A stretch of DNA of 64,000 nucleotides from positions 496,001-560,000 of the forward strand of contig JAPDOI010000270.1 in the NCBI GenBank assembly GCA_029168955.1. Direction: 5' to 3'. Shown here piece by piece: positions 34,559 through 47,749 of this stretch. Below the pieces are notes generated by a model. That model searched no databases. It was given only the letters and a program-made list of their open reading frames with translations, and was not told the DNA's origin. The position numbers were made by a program, and so were the translations under genes. Origin of the DNA: Aplectana chamaeleonis. Taxonomy: Eukaryota > Nematoda > Chromadorea > Rhabditida > Cosmocercidae. Each line of letters begins with the position of its first letter. The first letter of the stretch is position 1.

Positions 34559-34605
34559 TATCATTTATTCCACAAATTAATTGTGTAGTGATTGGAGCTC
34601 CACTT

Positions 34606-35305
34606 TAAGCAATCAAAGTTCTATTTAAGAATCACAGGCGTTCGTGCTGGCGTCGAAGTAGGAGCTCTCACGGGTCCTACTAAAGTTTCAATACACACAA
34701 TCACACCAATAGTGATGCAGTCTGCCATCAACTAAATGAAAATTCGAAGCCCTCATTGACAGCTAGGTCCAATCGCATGCTCTGATAGTAAGAGAGAATG
34801 TGTCTTCTTCTCTCGTAATCACTGCAAGGGACAAATTTTCATACAGCGATAAGGATAAAATCAAAGATAAATCCGAAACTCCATATTTCAGACGTGCACG
34901 GCGTGCACGGATTATAATAATTTCGAACGGCGATAACATGCCAAATTGGGGTATCTCTATTTCGCTCAGTAAAAGTTTTTACTATTCACCTCATCGATAT
35001 TTCTCTTGTTGCACATACATAGTGCCCATATCACCAGGACTGGGCGTTTTCGGCAATTTTTGACTATTTACGAAATTTTGGCCCAGAATCGTAACAAATC
35101 GTTACGAATTGTGCTAAATCGATTGAGGGAAAACTGATAAGGCGCGATTCAAGGAATAGATGAAATTTCACCCTTTTCAAGCTGTTTGCTTATTTCATCC
35201 AGATTCTTTTTTGAAAGTTTGTTTCTCGGACATTTCTAATTAAACGTAGCCAGCAGCGGAGTGGTTAAGTATGGCGAAATATAATTATTGTGAGTGATAT
35301 TTAGT
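34606..35305. other. No gene recognised
   Basis: No gene or clear repeat was seen in this stretch. Confidence 0.4.
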
Positions 35306-35804
35306 ATACATTGGATCCGAATCAAAAAATTTCGGATACTCAGTTTCGGATAACTCAAAAATCAAAGGTCGCGAATACCCGACTCAAAGGGATAGACTCA
35401 GAATAGCAACATCGGATAATCCGAGTCATTCGGATAGGAAGGCGAGACGGATAGTCGGATCTCGGATCAATCCGAAAATCACGTTTTTCCGGTGATTCGG
35501 AATTTGTATCACTCGGATTTCAACCTTTTTTCGGTGAGTCAGAATCCGAATATCCGACTCGGATTCCGACTCACCGAAAAAGATCAAAATCCGAGTGATC
35601 CAAAATCCGAATCACCAAAAACGTAATTTTCGGATTGATCCGAGATCCGAATATCCATTTGCCCCCCCCCCCTATCCGATTGACTCGGATTATCCGATCT
35701 TGCTATTTTGAATCTATCCGTTTGGGTCGGATATCCGCGACCTCTGATTTTTGAGTTATCCGAAATCCGAGTATCCGATATTTTTTGATTCGGATCCAAT
35801 GTAT
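35306..35804. repeat. 499-bp palindrome of GGATA/TCCGA words
   Basis: ATACATTGGATCCGAATC at the left end is reverse-complemented at the right end; the arms are about 240 bases around a centre near 35555. Inside, the CGGATATCCG-type words are themselves palindromic. Whether it is a transposon or a hairpin-prone satellite expansion is unclear. No convincing target duplication was found. Confidence 0.8.
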
Positions 35805-36250
35805 AGTAAGTACCAGTGCTGTGCGTTATAACGCCTTCTTCGTCAGATTTTACAACAGAAAAGTAGATAAATTAACGCTCCTGATATGGGTCTGAGATAA
35901 TCGCGAACAATTTGCTCTTGGAGGGGGGTCTGGGTCAATTTAGCCTTGTCCACACCTCATGCCGTACCATGTTAACGCTTTTTTCTTGGCAAAAATTAAC
36001 GAATAAAGGAAGAAATATTTTTAACGCTTACTCCTGACAAGCACCACGTCGTGAGTGACACGCCCAATTCAGACATGGGTTTGATTCTCTTAGATCAAAG
36101 ATGGGTTCAGGTTCATCCCGATTTTCAGAAAATATTTAATGAGGTGGGAAACCAGTGCCAATGAGTCAATGAGAAAATTAAAATTGATGAAAAAGTCAAG
36201 AAACACATCACAGATAGACTATTTGCGGTTCAAAAAAAACCTGCACTCAC
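35805..36250. other. No gene recognised
   Basis: Nothing recognisable. Confidence 0.4.
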
Positions 36251-36400
36251 CTTTCCTCAAAGCTGAGCCGCACCTTTCGAAAACAAATGGTCCGAAGCCT
36301 CTAGAGAACGAGTGAAGTACGAGATCATCACCTGGAAGTAGACCTTTCATTATCAACTCAAAAGTACCTATCTTTTGAGCGAATTCGGGATTGCGAGTAT
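36251..36400 (-). CDS. Candidate exon of an unrecognised gene
   Basis: The minus-strand open frame reads IGTFELIMKGLLPGDDLVLH followed by SFSRGFGPFVFERCGSALRK. It has protein-like composition and ends exactly at a strong donor (GAAAG/GTGAGTGC at 36251/36250). A possible acceptor CTTCCAG lies at 36332-36338; alternatively the exon begins further upstream. No matching second exon was found on either side and no family was recognised. It could be one exon of a gene with very long introns, a gene relic, or chance. Confidence 0.3.
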
Positions 36401-37496
36401 GAAAAAGCAAAGTTATTGAGAAACAAGAATATGAGTAGAGAAATGAATATCTGGTTACGTCGCATGCCGTGGTGAGTGATATTGATCCCACATGCCACGT
36501 GACTGATAATATCAATGCGGTAGATCACTTGCTCCACTACTGTACGCCGCGTTTAAGATTTTTAAAAAGGAGTGTCGCGTGCTTTTCATGCTTAAACCAT
36601 TACGTATAATGAATAAAATCCTTCCGTAAATAACGTTTTGTTGGCGATAAAGCTAAAAAGTGGGGCTAAAGTCTGATAAACGGAAATGATGGCTTTTAAC
36701 TGCAAAGTTCGAAAAGATTTCCAATAGTCAGAATCGTTTTAGAAAAAGTTCTCTAGAATAAGGCAAATGGTTACAGCTCAAGTTCGCAAAGCTAAGAATC
36801 AAGTTTTGGCTTACACCCGAATATTCAGGAACAGCGATTCTGAAAAGATTTATTCGAAATAAGTTAAAACAACATCACACAACGTGAAGCACGCGCGTGA
36901 TTTATTTTTCCACTGCTACACTGAATTTTTGCTATTTAATAAACAAGTGCGCAGCCAAATCAATGGTCCATCATTTCACTGGATTTTTGGCATTTCCTTT
37001 GAGTTGCATGCCAAATCATACACAAGAAGCATTCAACTTCTTTTAACGAGATTCTCACAACTTCTTCAATGCCAAATCATAAACCATTTGTAGCGAAGCA
37101 AAACAGTTACAAATGCGTATATGTGAGGAAGGTTAATTACTACAGCATGCGATCAGAGGCAAACAGAACAAATACAAAATACTCATTTACTTAAGAGCAC
37201 CCACTACATAAAACTCTAGCAGAAAGCGTGGCCGTCTGATCCATCCATGTTGGAAATTGATGTGAAACAAGTTTAGTCCAAACAATTCACTAGTCTTGGG
37301 TCTAGGCGGAATGAGCCGATTGCACTTCTTCGTAAATAGAGCCGGCGTCGAAATAAATAAGTTGCATAGAATGGGCCTGGTCAGTAGGTCTTTGTCCACA
37401 TTCAAGAATGCTCTCGAGGTTTACCTGAGGTGTGGAAACGATTCTTAGCTATGAGCAATTGGTTTTGTGTTGTTTCAATACTTGTTTGTTTTTTAG
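36401..37496. other. No gene recognised
   Basis: No conserved coding segment. AT-rich intergenic or intronic sequence. Confidence 0.4.
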
Positions 37497-37533
37497 CTGT
37501 TTTATGGACACGGGTTCGGCTTCAGCCTCGCAG
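37497..37533 (+). pseudogene. Possible aspartic-protease exon relic (MDTGSA)
   Basis: After TTGTTTTTTAG the sequence reads (C)CFMDTGSASASQ in the frame starting at 37498. This resembles VVLDTGSADLW of the intact gene's exon 3, which also begins right after an acceptor. The match covers only about six residues and the expected LW.P is missing, so this may be chance. Confidence 0.2.
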
Positions 37534-37752
37534 ACACAGCGCGCATGGGACATGGCGTCGAATATATGACCTAGTACACAGCCACGTACGCGACACTCCT
37601 AATTTTACGCACAAATCAGAATTTGCTTCTAAATTCGTGTTGATTGATGTTTTTTGGGATTTCGCAGAGTACTTACGAGTTTCGAAAGGTGAATAATCAC
37701 TGAATGATAATTGTTCGCTCTGTTGACTAAATGTGTTCACTTAATCGAGTTG

Positions 37753-38043
37753 GCTCCATGCCATTGCTCACCTGCGTGCGTACGCGTCACGGTCCGGCAA
37801 GTGTCGCGAGCGCGGCGAACGCGAAAAGCCGCCATCGTGTGAAAGAGTCATCTGCACCATATGCGGCAGAATGGTTTTCGTTAGGGGCATAAAACGAACA
37901 CAGCAATTCAAATAATGCTCCAAAACATGGTAGTTTACTTGATTTTACTTGAATGCTCTGCTATCGCTTCGCCGCTCTTCCTGCCGCACGCGACGCTCAC
38001 CGACCGCAACGCAGAACGCACGGGTGAGCAATGACCGCTCCCC
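37753..38043. mobile_element. 291-bp GC-rich foldback, possible 10-bp target duplication
   Basis: CATTGCTCACCTGCGTGCGT (from 37762) pairs with the complement of CGCACGGGTGAGCAATG (to 38033). AATCGAGTTG occurs on both sides (37743-37752 and 38044-38053). The same decamer recurs near 38585, so the flanking match may partly reflect a local repeat. Confidence 0.6.
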
Positions 38044-38890
38044 AATCGAGTTGAACACAATCTTACGGCGTACGAAGTACGCCAGCGACTTGGAATATCA
38101 GCCCTGATAAACTCAGGTTAAAAACATGAGCGAGCTGGCTCACTATTGCCGGGATCACCTTTTTATGAATTGCAGGGGGATATGATCCGGTGTATCTTAG
38201 AACGAATTCGGCCATTCGGCCAAAAGCTCAGATAGTTCTCCTTGATACTGTGAAAACTTTTACCTATACGTTATCGCGGTGAATTAACGATTTGCGCGTA
38301 AAATTGGGTGTGTCGCATACGTGGCTTAAGCCCAAGGGTTCGTCGTGTAATAGATTAAATTGAGTTGAGTTGGGTGCAAAACTAGTTGGGTGGGCCACTC
38401 AGAATTCAAGAGAGGAATGAATGATACCGCTTCAAAAATCGTTTAATATTATGAAATTTCTTGCAAAATACGAATGATAACGTTATCATGCACCTAACGG
38501 AAAGTTTTTCCTTTATTGGACGAATCTTTTCATTTCCATGGGTGAATCTCAAGTGTTTTCCCCCCTACTAATTTTGCACCTTGAATCGAGTTGAATACAC
38601 AAAACAACATACAACTGAATAAGCAAAACAACAAACTAGGCAAAGGAAATGAATTGATTGATGACGTCAGCAAGCTGGCGGAGTTGGAGTCATCGGCCAA
38701 TCAATCGATCAGGTCAAATCGTGTCAAATCGAGACAAAGCTTGACGTGAATGGCGATGAGTGCGTTTGGCCTACTATGCCTTCTCTGCCCTCTATTATCG
38801 TAAAATACCTACTCCGATTTCTCCGCATCTCTTCCGTCTCGTTTTCTGGGGGAAGGGGTCAGCGCCGCAGGGGAGCAGGGGCCTCCCCTG
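38044..38890. other. No gene recognised; contains one dispersed repeat
   Basis: 38453-38583 is a second copy of the repeat at 26804-26930. Several ATCGAGTTGA words occur. No gene seen. Confidence 0.45.
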
Positions 38891-39286
38891 GGGCGGCATG
38901 CATGAACGCTCCGATGAGGGTCAGGTAGCCGCTGCGCGTCCTATGCGCGCAGCGTCGAGCCACGGACGGCTCCGAAGGGCATTGCGTAAATTGGGGTGTC
39001 GCGTACGTTAATGCACCTTTCCAACGCAAATTTTACGCGCGCAATTTCTGTCGTCCCAGTCGCGTTTGCCTCTAATTATTGAGATGCATGGGATGTCAAA
39101 AGAAGTACCAGAGCGACTGGCATGACGAAAATATGCCGCGTGGCGTAGAGTTGACTGTAGAAGATGCATTCACTTCCGAAACATCAGTTTACGCCATGCA
39201 CTTGGAGCCGTCCCGTGGCTCGACGTTACGCGCATGGGACGCGGAGCGGCACCTAACCTTCTTCGCAGCGTTCATGCATGTCGACC
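38891..39286. mobile_element. Foldback of the GGGCGGCATG family, copy 1
   Basis: Starts GGGCGGCATGCATGAACGCT after CTG (38888-38890). The right arm ends CGCAGCGTTCATGCATG with decayed terminal bases. The arms contain CGTCCTATGCGCGCAGCGTC and its complement. Related copies are at 44895-45087 and 60093-60475. Confidence 0.75.
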
Positions 39287-40319
39287 GTGAAGCCGCTCGG
39301 GAGAGGTTTCTGCTGTCGCTCCTTTAAGTCAAAAACGGGCTCTATTGTCCGACGCTTGAACCCCCCCCCCTCGCAGAGTTTGAGAGGGTTATGGAGAACA
39401 ACACGCCAATGCAACAAAAATAATGCAATTGAGGATAGAAGAGTAAGGAAGAGATTCTCGGCGAAAAATGCAGCAACAGCAAATCATTAGCGCTCCGAGG
39501 CTATTCAGCGGAAGCGCGCCGCTGGCATGACGAGTGGGTGTGGCCTTGGAGTGTGAATGACTTGACGCCATGTCTGCGCGTCACGCGCGGGCATAGCGTC
39601 AGTCGCTCAATATGCGCGCTTCCCATAGCACGATACACCGCCGTCGTTCTTGACCCTGAATGTGTCGGCACACCCCATTGAATTTGGGCGCGTGAATAAT
39701 CAGAGGACGCGCGAAAATTTTTTAATGTGAGCGCACACTTGATGGCGCGATACACAATTCTGATGTACGTGCGTACACATTGCCGCTGTCACGACTGTTG
39801 GTTTTGAGTGTAGTGGTGTCGTCACACATCATCCAAACTGTGAGCATGTCAATTCGGAGGGCGCGTGTAGTTGGCGTATATGCACCTCGATGGCGCGATA
39901 CATTACCTTTTCTCTTAAGCGTGGTTTTGCCGATATTCACCATTGAAAACGAGCGCGCTCTCGACGGTGATGCGCGCGAACTCGATGCACTATGATCGCT
40001 TTCGCCATCAGCGAGCGCGTAAAGCAGCATTAATGTGTCTCACCGCGTTTTTCGAGGTTGTAGAATCGGCGTGATTTTTGTTGTAACATCTTGCTCGTGT
40101 CTCCGCATCGTCAACTATGAAATGTCGCATCGGTTCCGCGCTCTCATTGGATGTGTGCGTGAAGTTTCAACGATGTACGCCAGCCCAAGCGCGTAGCGTA
40201 CACCCGCCTTTCTCTTCACCAACTGCGTTCTCGCAACAATCCCGCCCATCCGGGAGACGTCCAGTAGGTTTTCTACGTGCCTGGGTCAATACTTCCCTCT
40301 TTTTACGAGAAACTTCCGA
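39287..40319. other. No gene recognised; CpG-rich low-complexity DNA
   Basis: Recurring words such as ATGGCGCGATACAC (near 39740 and 39890) and GCGCG-rich tracts suggest an unclassified repeat. No coding signature. Confidence 0.4.
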
Positions 40320-42296
<1,977 letters not shown>

Positions 42297-42531
42297 TATA
42301 TATATCGCTCACCGACCTGAAATGAATTACTTCGCGAAGAAGCGATCGGTTGTAGAAAAGAGTCCTCTGTGTCAAAGAGGTATACGCACGAGAATGAGGG
42401 TAAAGTGATGAATTGGCATTACCTGCACCACACACTGCTGTAATCATACGAAAAATCCAAAGTGAACACCCAACTCGTGCCAGAAACAGACACCTCGGAC
42501 GGAGGTTTGGTAGAACAGCTTTTGTTTTATC

Positions 42532-42656
42532 CAGTGGCCGTATTCATGAAACTATGGGAGCCTCCCGGGAGGGTTCAAAATCCGATCACCGCATACATTA
42601 GCTGGTTCTAAAAACCTTCCCGTGAGGGTCCCAAAGTTTCATGAATACGGTCACAG
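42532..42656. mobile_element. 125-bp hairpin MITE
   Basis: CAGTGGCCGTATTCATGAAA at the left pairs with the complement of TTTCATGAATACGGTCACAG at the right. The arms are about 48 bases with few mismatches, and the element is non-coding. Confidence 0.75.
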
Positions 42657-43164
42657 TACTCCCCAAACCCTAAGTTGTTGTGCAACCTTCGATTTAGAAG
42701 CAGTGTATTCTACTTTTTATTCTCTAAATCTCGGGAACTCGTGTTCTTTCTGTTGAAACATCGTTCTGAGAGAGAATCGGGTGCACTGAACATAAATGTT
42801 GGGTTCATTCTCAATTCTTCATAGGGTCTCAGTAGGTGCAGTGTCAATTAGCTTCCGCAAATTTCCGTTCCGAGCATATTTAGACTCTTAGAGATCGAGC
42901 ACCTTTTTTGTCTAAACATAGTTCAGGGATGTTCTAGGCCAAGTTAAACAAATACTACATATGGTTAATGACAGGGGAGCCGCGGGGCTGGTCTTTCGCT
43001 TGCCAAAGCCAAATGAATACTGGCCCCCCCGTGGAGGCCGGCTTAAGTCTTCCGTCGCCGCTGTTCCCGAACAAATCGAATATCCAAAAAATCTAAAATT
43101 GAATTTTCCGAATTATTCGGGTATTCGAAGAGTGTTACACTCCAACGAATCGAACAATATTTAC
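42657..43164. other. No gene recognised
   Basis: A GC-richer patch (42961-43060) and TTCGAA-rich DNA precede the next element; no coding signal. Confidence 0.4.
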
Positions 43165-43721
43165 TTAAAGGCATCGTTCACGATGGATTTCGTTTTCGAG
43201 TTTTCCTTATAAAATGAGCGCTCTAGTACCATATATAACAGCTACGTTGAAAAAACCACGAAAAATCCCCTGAAAACCCCTTTTTTAGACCCAAAATATC
43301 TCAATCGACTTCTGACAAAGCAGGAGTCGATCGTTAGAGATACCCGTTTTGACCGACGATCTCACGATCAAATGAAGTTTATCTTTCTTTCAAGTGATTT
43401 GTTGAGAAGGATAGGTTAATCGATGTGTGTAGAAAAGCCATTCTTCACGTAATCATTTGGTATATTCCATCATTTCCCCCTCAGTTGCACTGTATCAAAT
43501 GTTGAAAATTTACTTATATGATGGCTGACAGCGAATTGTGTCAGATGACTGACGGAGGGCCAGCCTCTTTTGACGGAATTCGAGACATTCAACCACATTT
43601 ATATTTAGAATAGGGCGTTTTCAACCGTACACATTCTCCCTACGTTTCTAAGTGTGCCCAGAAAATCATTTGAACCAAAAAACAAACGGTGAGTGGTTTT
43701 CAGCGCTTGCGATGCCTTTAA
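43165..43721. mobile_element. TTAA-bounded MITE-like element (family F), copy 1
   Basis: The ends are TTAAAGGCATCGTTCACGAT and GCGATGCCT plus TTAA. The interior is shared with 52184-52737, including TATAACAGCTACGTTGAAAA and GACGATCTCACGATCAAAT. It has no transposase. Confidence 0.85.
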
Positions 43722-44217
43722 AGCGGCTACGTAGTTGTCCAGTGAAAAATCACGAGAAATCGGATGGAATACTTTTGGGGACACCACCGAACGGGACAAG
43801 ATTGCAAAGTTGGCATTTAAGGGTCTCTTACAAAGTTTTGGTGCAAACTGTAATCATATGATGGAAGGCTTGCCTCATTACTCAGCTATGAAGTTTGGCG
43901 CCTTGAATTCGTTGCATAACCTAGAGAACGCGAAATTGGCGAAGGTAAAAAAGTCAATTTTCACACCATCTGTAAAGCGTCCACATGAGGGTCGAACGTT
44001 TCTTTAATGACAGAACATTGGGTGCCTTGACTGGAGAGTAAAACAAACATGTAGAGTAATCATCCAAACCTAAAACACAACGAATTTGAGGGAGAAATTC
44101 GTCAGCGAGTTTTACGGAGAGCGGCATGGAAATTATCTAATTGGGTTGATGCATGTATTTTGTATTAACGCGTTTCTCTTGAGTAAAAATTGGCGTTCTT
44201 CCTCAATATTTATATTC
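43722..44217. other. No gene recognised
   Basis: Lies upstream of the recognisable mariner sequence and may include its decayed 5' end. Confidence 0.35.
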
Positions 44218-44604
44218 CGCGATTTCAACGAACTTTTTTGCGACGGAACAATTACTGATAGTGCAACACGGAAGTGGTTAATTCGTCTTAAATCAGGTGA
44301 CACTACAGTGCGTTTAGAAAGTATAGGGACACCCCCGAAAGTCGAGGTTTTCAATAAAACTTTGTGTTTGGTGATCAATACTGTTCATCAATGAATTCAG
44401 CATCATGGAAAACCTATGTTTGATTATTTATATAACAATGGTGAAATTTTGTAAGATTTCATCTCAACTTTCAGAATTTTTCGCCGTTAAGAAGGTATAG
44501 GGACACCCTTCGAAAATTCAGATTTTTTAATCCAAACAAAATTTCCCGTTGCAAGTTCGCAACATAAACTCATGATGAGTAAATGTGATATCTTTATTGC
44601 TAAA

Positions 44605-45721
44605 ATGGCTCGTGGTACTGCTCTAACTGCTGCTGAACAGGCTCAAATTCGTGCGCTCAGCGTTGCCGGGTTGAGCCAACGTCGAATGGCTACCCAGCTC
44701 GGAAGATCTGTCAACTGTATCAACCAGTTCCTGCGAGATCCGAATTCCTACGGTACTGCAAAACGTACTGGACGGCCGAAGAAGATCAGCAATCAAGATT
44801 CGCGGAGAATTATTGGGCTCTGCTCCAACAGCACACTGTCGCTGAACCAGAGTAAGTCTGAATTATCGCTCAGTGCTTCGAAAACGACAGTCTGGCATGA
44901 ACGCAGCGAACGGTGTCAGGGAGCCGCTCCGCGTGCCATGCGCGCAGCGTCGAGCAACGAGGCGGCCCCGAATTTCGTGGCGTGTATTGAGGTGCCTGAT
45001 TTTCGGAGCCGCCCTTTGCTCGACGCTGCGCGCATGGCACGCGGAGCGGCTCCCTGGCACCGTTCGCTGCGTTTATGTATGCCGCCCCTGGAACACCATA
45101 AATGGCGATAAAAACATTGTCCGACAAGTGATGAAGAAAAAATTTTTAGGTCATCTTTTCCGACGAGAAGAAATTTAATCTTGACGGACCGGGTGGTGCT
45201 CGATCCTACTGGCGAGATCTGCGCAAGGATCCATTGATTTTCAGCAGACGGAATTTCGGCGGTGGCTCGCTGATGTGTTGGGGAGCATTCAGTAGCGAAG
45301 GTGTTTTGGAATTGGCCTTCACTTCTTGTCGCATGAACTCGGAGGAATATCAAGAAACTCTTCGCACATATCTACTGCTATTTTGTCCGGAACACGACGT
45401 CAGCGCTTCACTTTCCAGCAAGACAACGCGGCGGTACATGTGTCCAGGTCTACAAGAACCTTGTTTCTACGTCATCGAATCCGTTTGTTGGAATAGCCCG
45501 CGTGTAGTCCAAATTGTAAACCGATAGATAATATCTGGGGCACACTTGTGCGCCAGGTTTATGCCAACAATAAGCAGTACAGAACGGTAGATGAGCTGAA
45601 GGTCGCTATCCTCGAAGCGTGGGCCAATCTGGATGAAAACGTCATAACCAATTTGATCAATTCTATGCCAAAGAGAATTTTTGAGATCATTGCTAACGGT
45701 GGTGCAGCTATTTCATTTTAG
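44605..45721 (+). pseudogene. Tc3-like transposase, copy 2 (broken)
   Basis: Starts MARGTALTAAEQAQIRALSV at 44605, then GLSQRRMATQLGRSVNCINQ and GRPKKISNQDSRRIIGLCSN through to SKTTVW, where the foldback at 44895-45087 interrupts. It resumes as NTINGDKNIVRQVMKK, lacks the following APSLSEAHKVARLRFARNN-type region, and picks up VIFSDEKKFNLDGPGG (first catalytic Asp) and GGGSLMCWGAFSSEGVLEL. Further frameshifts near 45400-45560 precede the C terminus QYRTVDELKVAILEAW...MPKRIFEIIANGG and TAG at 45719-45721. It keeps the part that copy 1 has lost and has lost a part that copy 1 keeps. Confidence 0.88.
44895..45087. mobile_element. Foldback of the GGGCGGCATG family, copy 2, inside the Tc3-like gene
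   Basis: GCATGAACGCAGCGAACGGT opens it (the outer GGGCGGCAT is missing) and TTTATGTATGCCGCCC closes it. CTG flanks both sides (44892-44894 and 45088-45090). Removal with one CTG gives TTVWNTINGD, matching TTVWSVVNAD of copy 1. Overlapping ORFs inside come from the palindrome. Confidence 0.85.
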
Positions 45722-46974
45722 ATTAGGTGTTTGATTCTTTCTTTGTTCAATAATTTTTCTTTTTGTGTTGTGTCCCTATACTTTCTGAACGGCGAAAAAT
45801 CTGATATTTGAAATAAATTCTTGTAAAATTGCTCAGCTGTTATAGAAATGAACAGTTAGAGGTTTTTCACCTTGTTGAATTCATTTAAGAACAGTATTGA
45901 TAGCCAAATAGAACATGATTTTGAAAACCATGATTTTCGGGGGTGTCCCTATACTTTCTGAACGCACTGTAGTTTGGAGGATAACGAAGGAAAAGATCGG
46001 CCATCGGATTTCTATGATCCAGTACTTCTGACAGCCGTGGAAGAGGACGAAAGCCTGATGACAACGCGAATGCTGGCTGAATACTTGGATGCCAATCAAT
46101 AAACGATCGTTCGACGTCTGAAGAAGTTTGAAGAGGTTTGGAAATTGGCTGTATGGGTGCCCCACGTGCTCTCCGGCAACAACAAAACTGAACGCGTTTG
46201 AATTTTCACCGATTTACTGTACCGAAACGATCAAACACTATTTTTGAAGAATGTTGTCACTGGCTTGACTTCAAAAGAGTTAAAAGAAAGATCTGCGTTC
46301 CGCCAGGTGTTCCCCTTAAAGGAATAGCAAAAGCTGAGCACCATTAGAAAGCTATATGGTATGTATTGTAGGACAGAAGCGGAATCATCCAGTGGGAAAC
46401 CATCCGAGTGGCATTTGTTTCTGGTTTAACGACGCAGATGAAGAATTCCTGACAGAAATGGCAAGCGGCGATACAACATCAACAGCGACGTCTCAGACAT
46501 AAGGGCGGACGTATCGCGCACGGAAAATGCCGAATAGTACTTTTCGCGCTCAGGTACCCTTTGGACCGCGATCGAAAGTCCAATTAGGACTTACCGCGAA
46601 GAAGCTCCCACATAGGACGCGGTCGGAGCGATTGCACTCTGGTGCTCGCGATACAATAGGTCCACCAACCGGTCGGATCGCGTGAAACCCAGTAATAGGA
46701 CTGATGTAGCGCGAAATTCCGACTGACCGCGTTCAACCGTGAGGTGGTGTGTGTGTGGTGTGTTCTGGACTGACCTGCGTCTCAATTCACGCGCAAAACT
46801 TAAATTCATAAATGCGCGTTTCTTCATGGTGGAGTTCATAGTTTTGTATCTATCTGTATTTCATCACGGTTCTTCCTTTGTTCATGTTCATCTCGTATTC
46901 ATTCATGGATGTTGTTCTTGTTGTTTATCTAAAGAAACAACAACAACATTGTTGTTCTTTCTAATTTTTCATAA

Positions 46975-47465
46975 GTTTCTCGCTGACGATTCGTGGGACC
47001 ATCATAGCTGTTGTATATTGCTTCCTTTAAAGTCTCCCCGTTACTAATCGTGGTGGAACCACCATAGCCATTGCATATTGCGTCCTTCAAACTTTCTCAG
47101 TGACGCATCGTGGTGGGACTATCATAACTGTTGCATATGGCGTCCTGTAAAGTTTCTCCGTTACGAATCGTGGTGGGACCATCTTAGCTGTTGTGTATTG
47201 CGTCCTTTGAAGTTTCTCGTTTACGAATCGTGGTGGGACCATCATAGCTGTTGTATATTGCGTCCTTTAAACTTCCTCTGATGCCGGCGTGGTGGGAACT
47301 CCGTAGCTGTGACATATTGCGTCATTTAAAGTTTTTCTGTTACGAATCGTGGTGGGACGATCATAGCTGTTGTGTGTTGCGTCCTTTAAAGTTTCTTCGT
47401 TGTCAGTCGTGGTGGAACCACCGCAGCTGTTGAATATGGCGTCCTATATTTTTTCTCGCTATCCA
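46975..47465 (+). repeat. 60-bp tandem array, about eight units
   Basis: Units contain ATCGTGGTGGGACCATCATA followed by GCTGTTG.ATATTGCGTCCTTTAAAG. Because 60 is divisible by three, the plus frame gives a 20-residue repeat with SWWDHHSCCILRPLKFLRYE. One frame stays open from 46739 to 47281 except for a single TAA at 47045. Coding is unproven; nothing links it to a known protein. Confidence 0.88.
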
Positions 47466-47507
47466 GGCGTGATATTGAATGAGGTAACATCAACAGCGCT
47501 AGACTTC

Positions 47508-47749
47508 GGAGGCCGGATGCATCAACGCGCCGGGTTGGGCAGGGCAGTCGGCATCTTTGATGATCGCAGTGCGAGGGCAGTAGATCATCTAATCAATCGT
47601 GCTCCAGCAGCGTTTTGCGCTGCTCTAGCTGCCCCAGCTTCCTAGCTGGAGCGGCAGGGGCACATTCGATTTTGTGAACTACGGAAATCTTCAAAGAGGC
47701 AGACTGCCCTGCCCCTGCCCCAGCCCGGCTTGTTGATGCATTTGGCCCC
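47508..47749. mobile_element. Foldback, about 240 bp, at the edge of the 60-bp array
   Basis: GGAGGCCGGATGCATCAACG at the left pairs with the complement of TTGATGCATTTGGCCCC at the right, followed by GGGCAGGGCAGTC on both arms. The ends resemble the GGGCGGCATGCATGAAC family. Confidence 0.7.

Larger units (their letters stand above)
31768..34605. mobile_element. Large diverged foldback with nested insertions
   Basis: The left arm (about 31768-32065) is a diverged reverse complement of the right arm (about 33758-34017 continuing at 34559-34605). For example, ATGATTGGCAGCGAGAGGGT...GTAGGTGTTACAGG pairs with CTGTAACACCTACGACACTC...CGCTGGCAATCAT. The right arm is split by the 541 bp palindrome at 34018-34558. 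The interior holds a further inverted segment (GCCCCCGTCAGAC near 32812 versus CTGACGGGGTCC near 33745) and a GC minisatellite. No coding function was recognised and the outer ends are approximate. Confidence 0.6.
44306..45969 (+). mobile_element. Tc3-like DNA transposon, copy 2, inside mariner
   Basis: The ends are CAGTGCGTTTAGAAAGTATA and TATACTTTCTGAACGCACTG, with TA on both sides (44304-44305, 45970-45971). Sub-terminal copies of the end motif lie near 44484-44510 and 45770-45795. Joining the flanks at one TA gives SGDTSLEDNEG in the mariner frame. The ends differ from copy 1 (TTTAGAAAGTATAGGG versus TTCGGAAATGATAGGG), so the two belong to different subfamilies. Confidence 0.9.
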
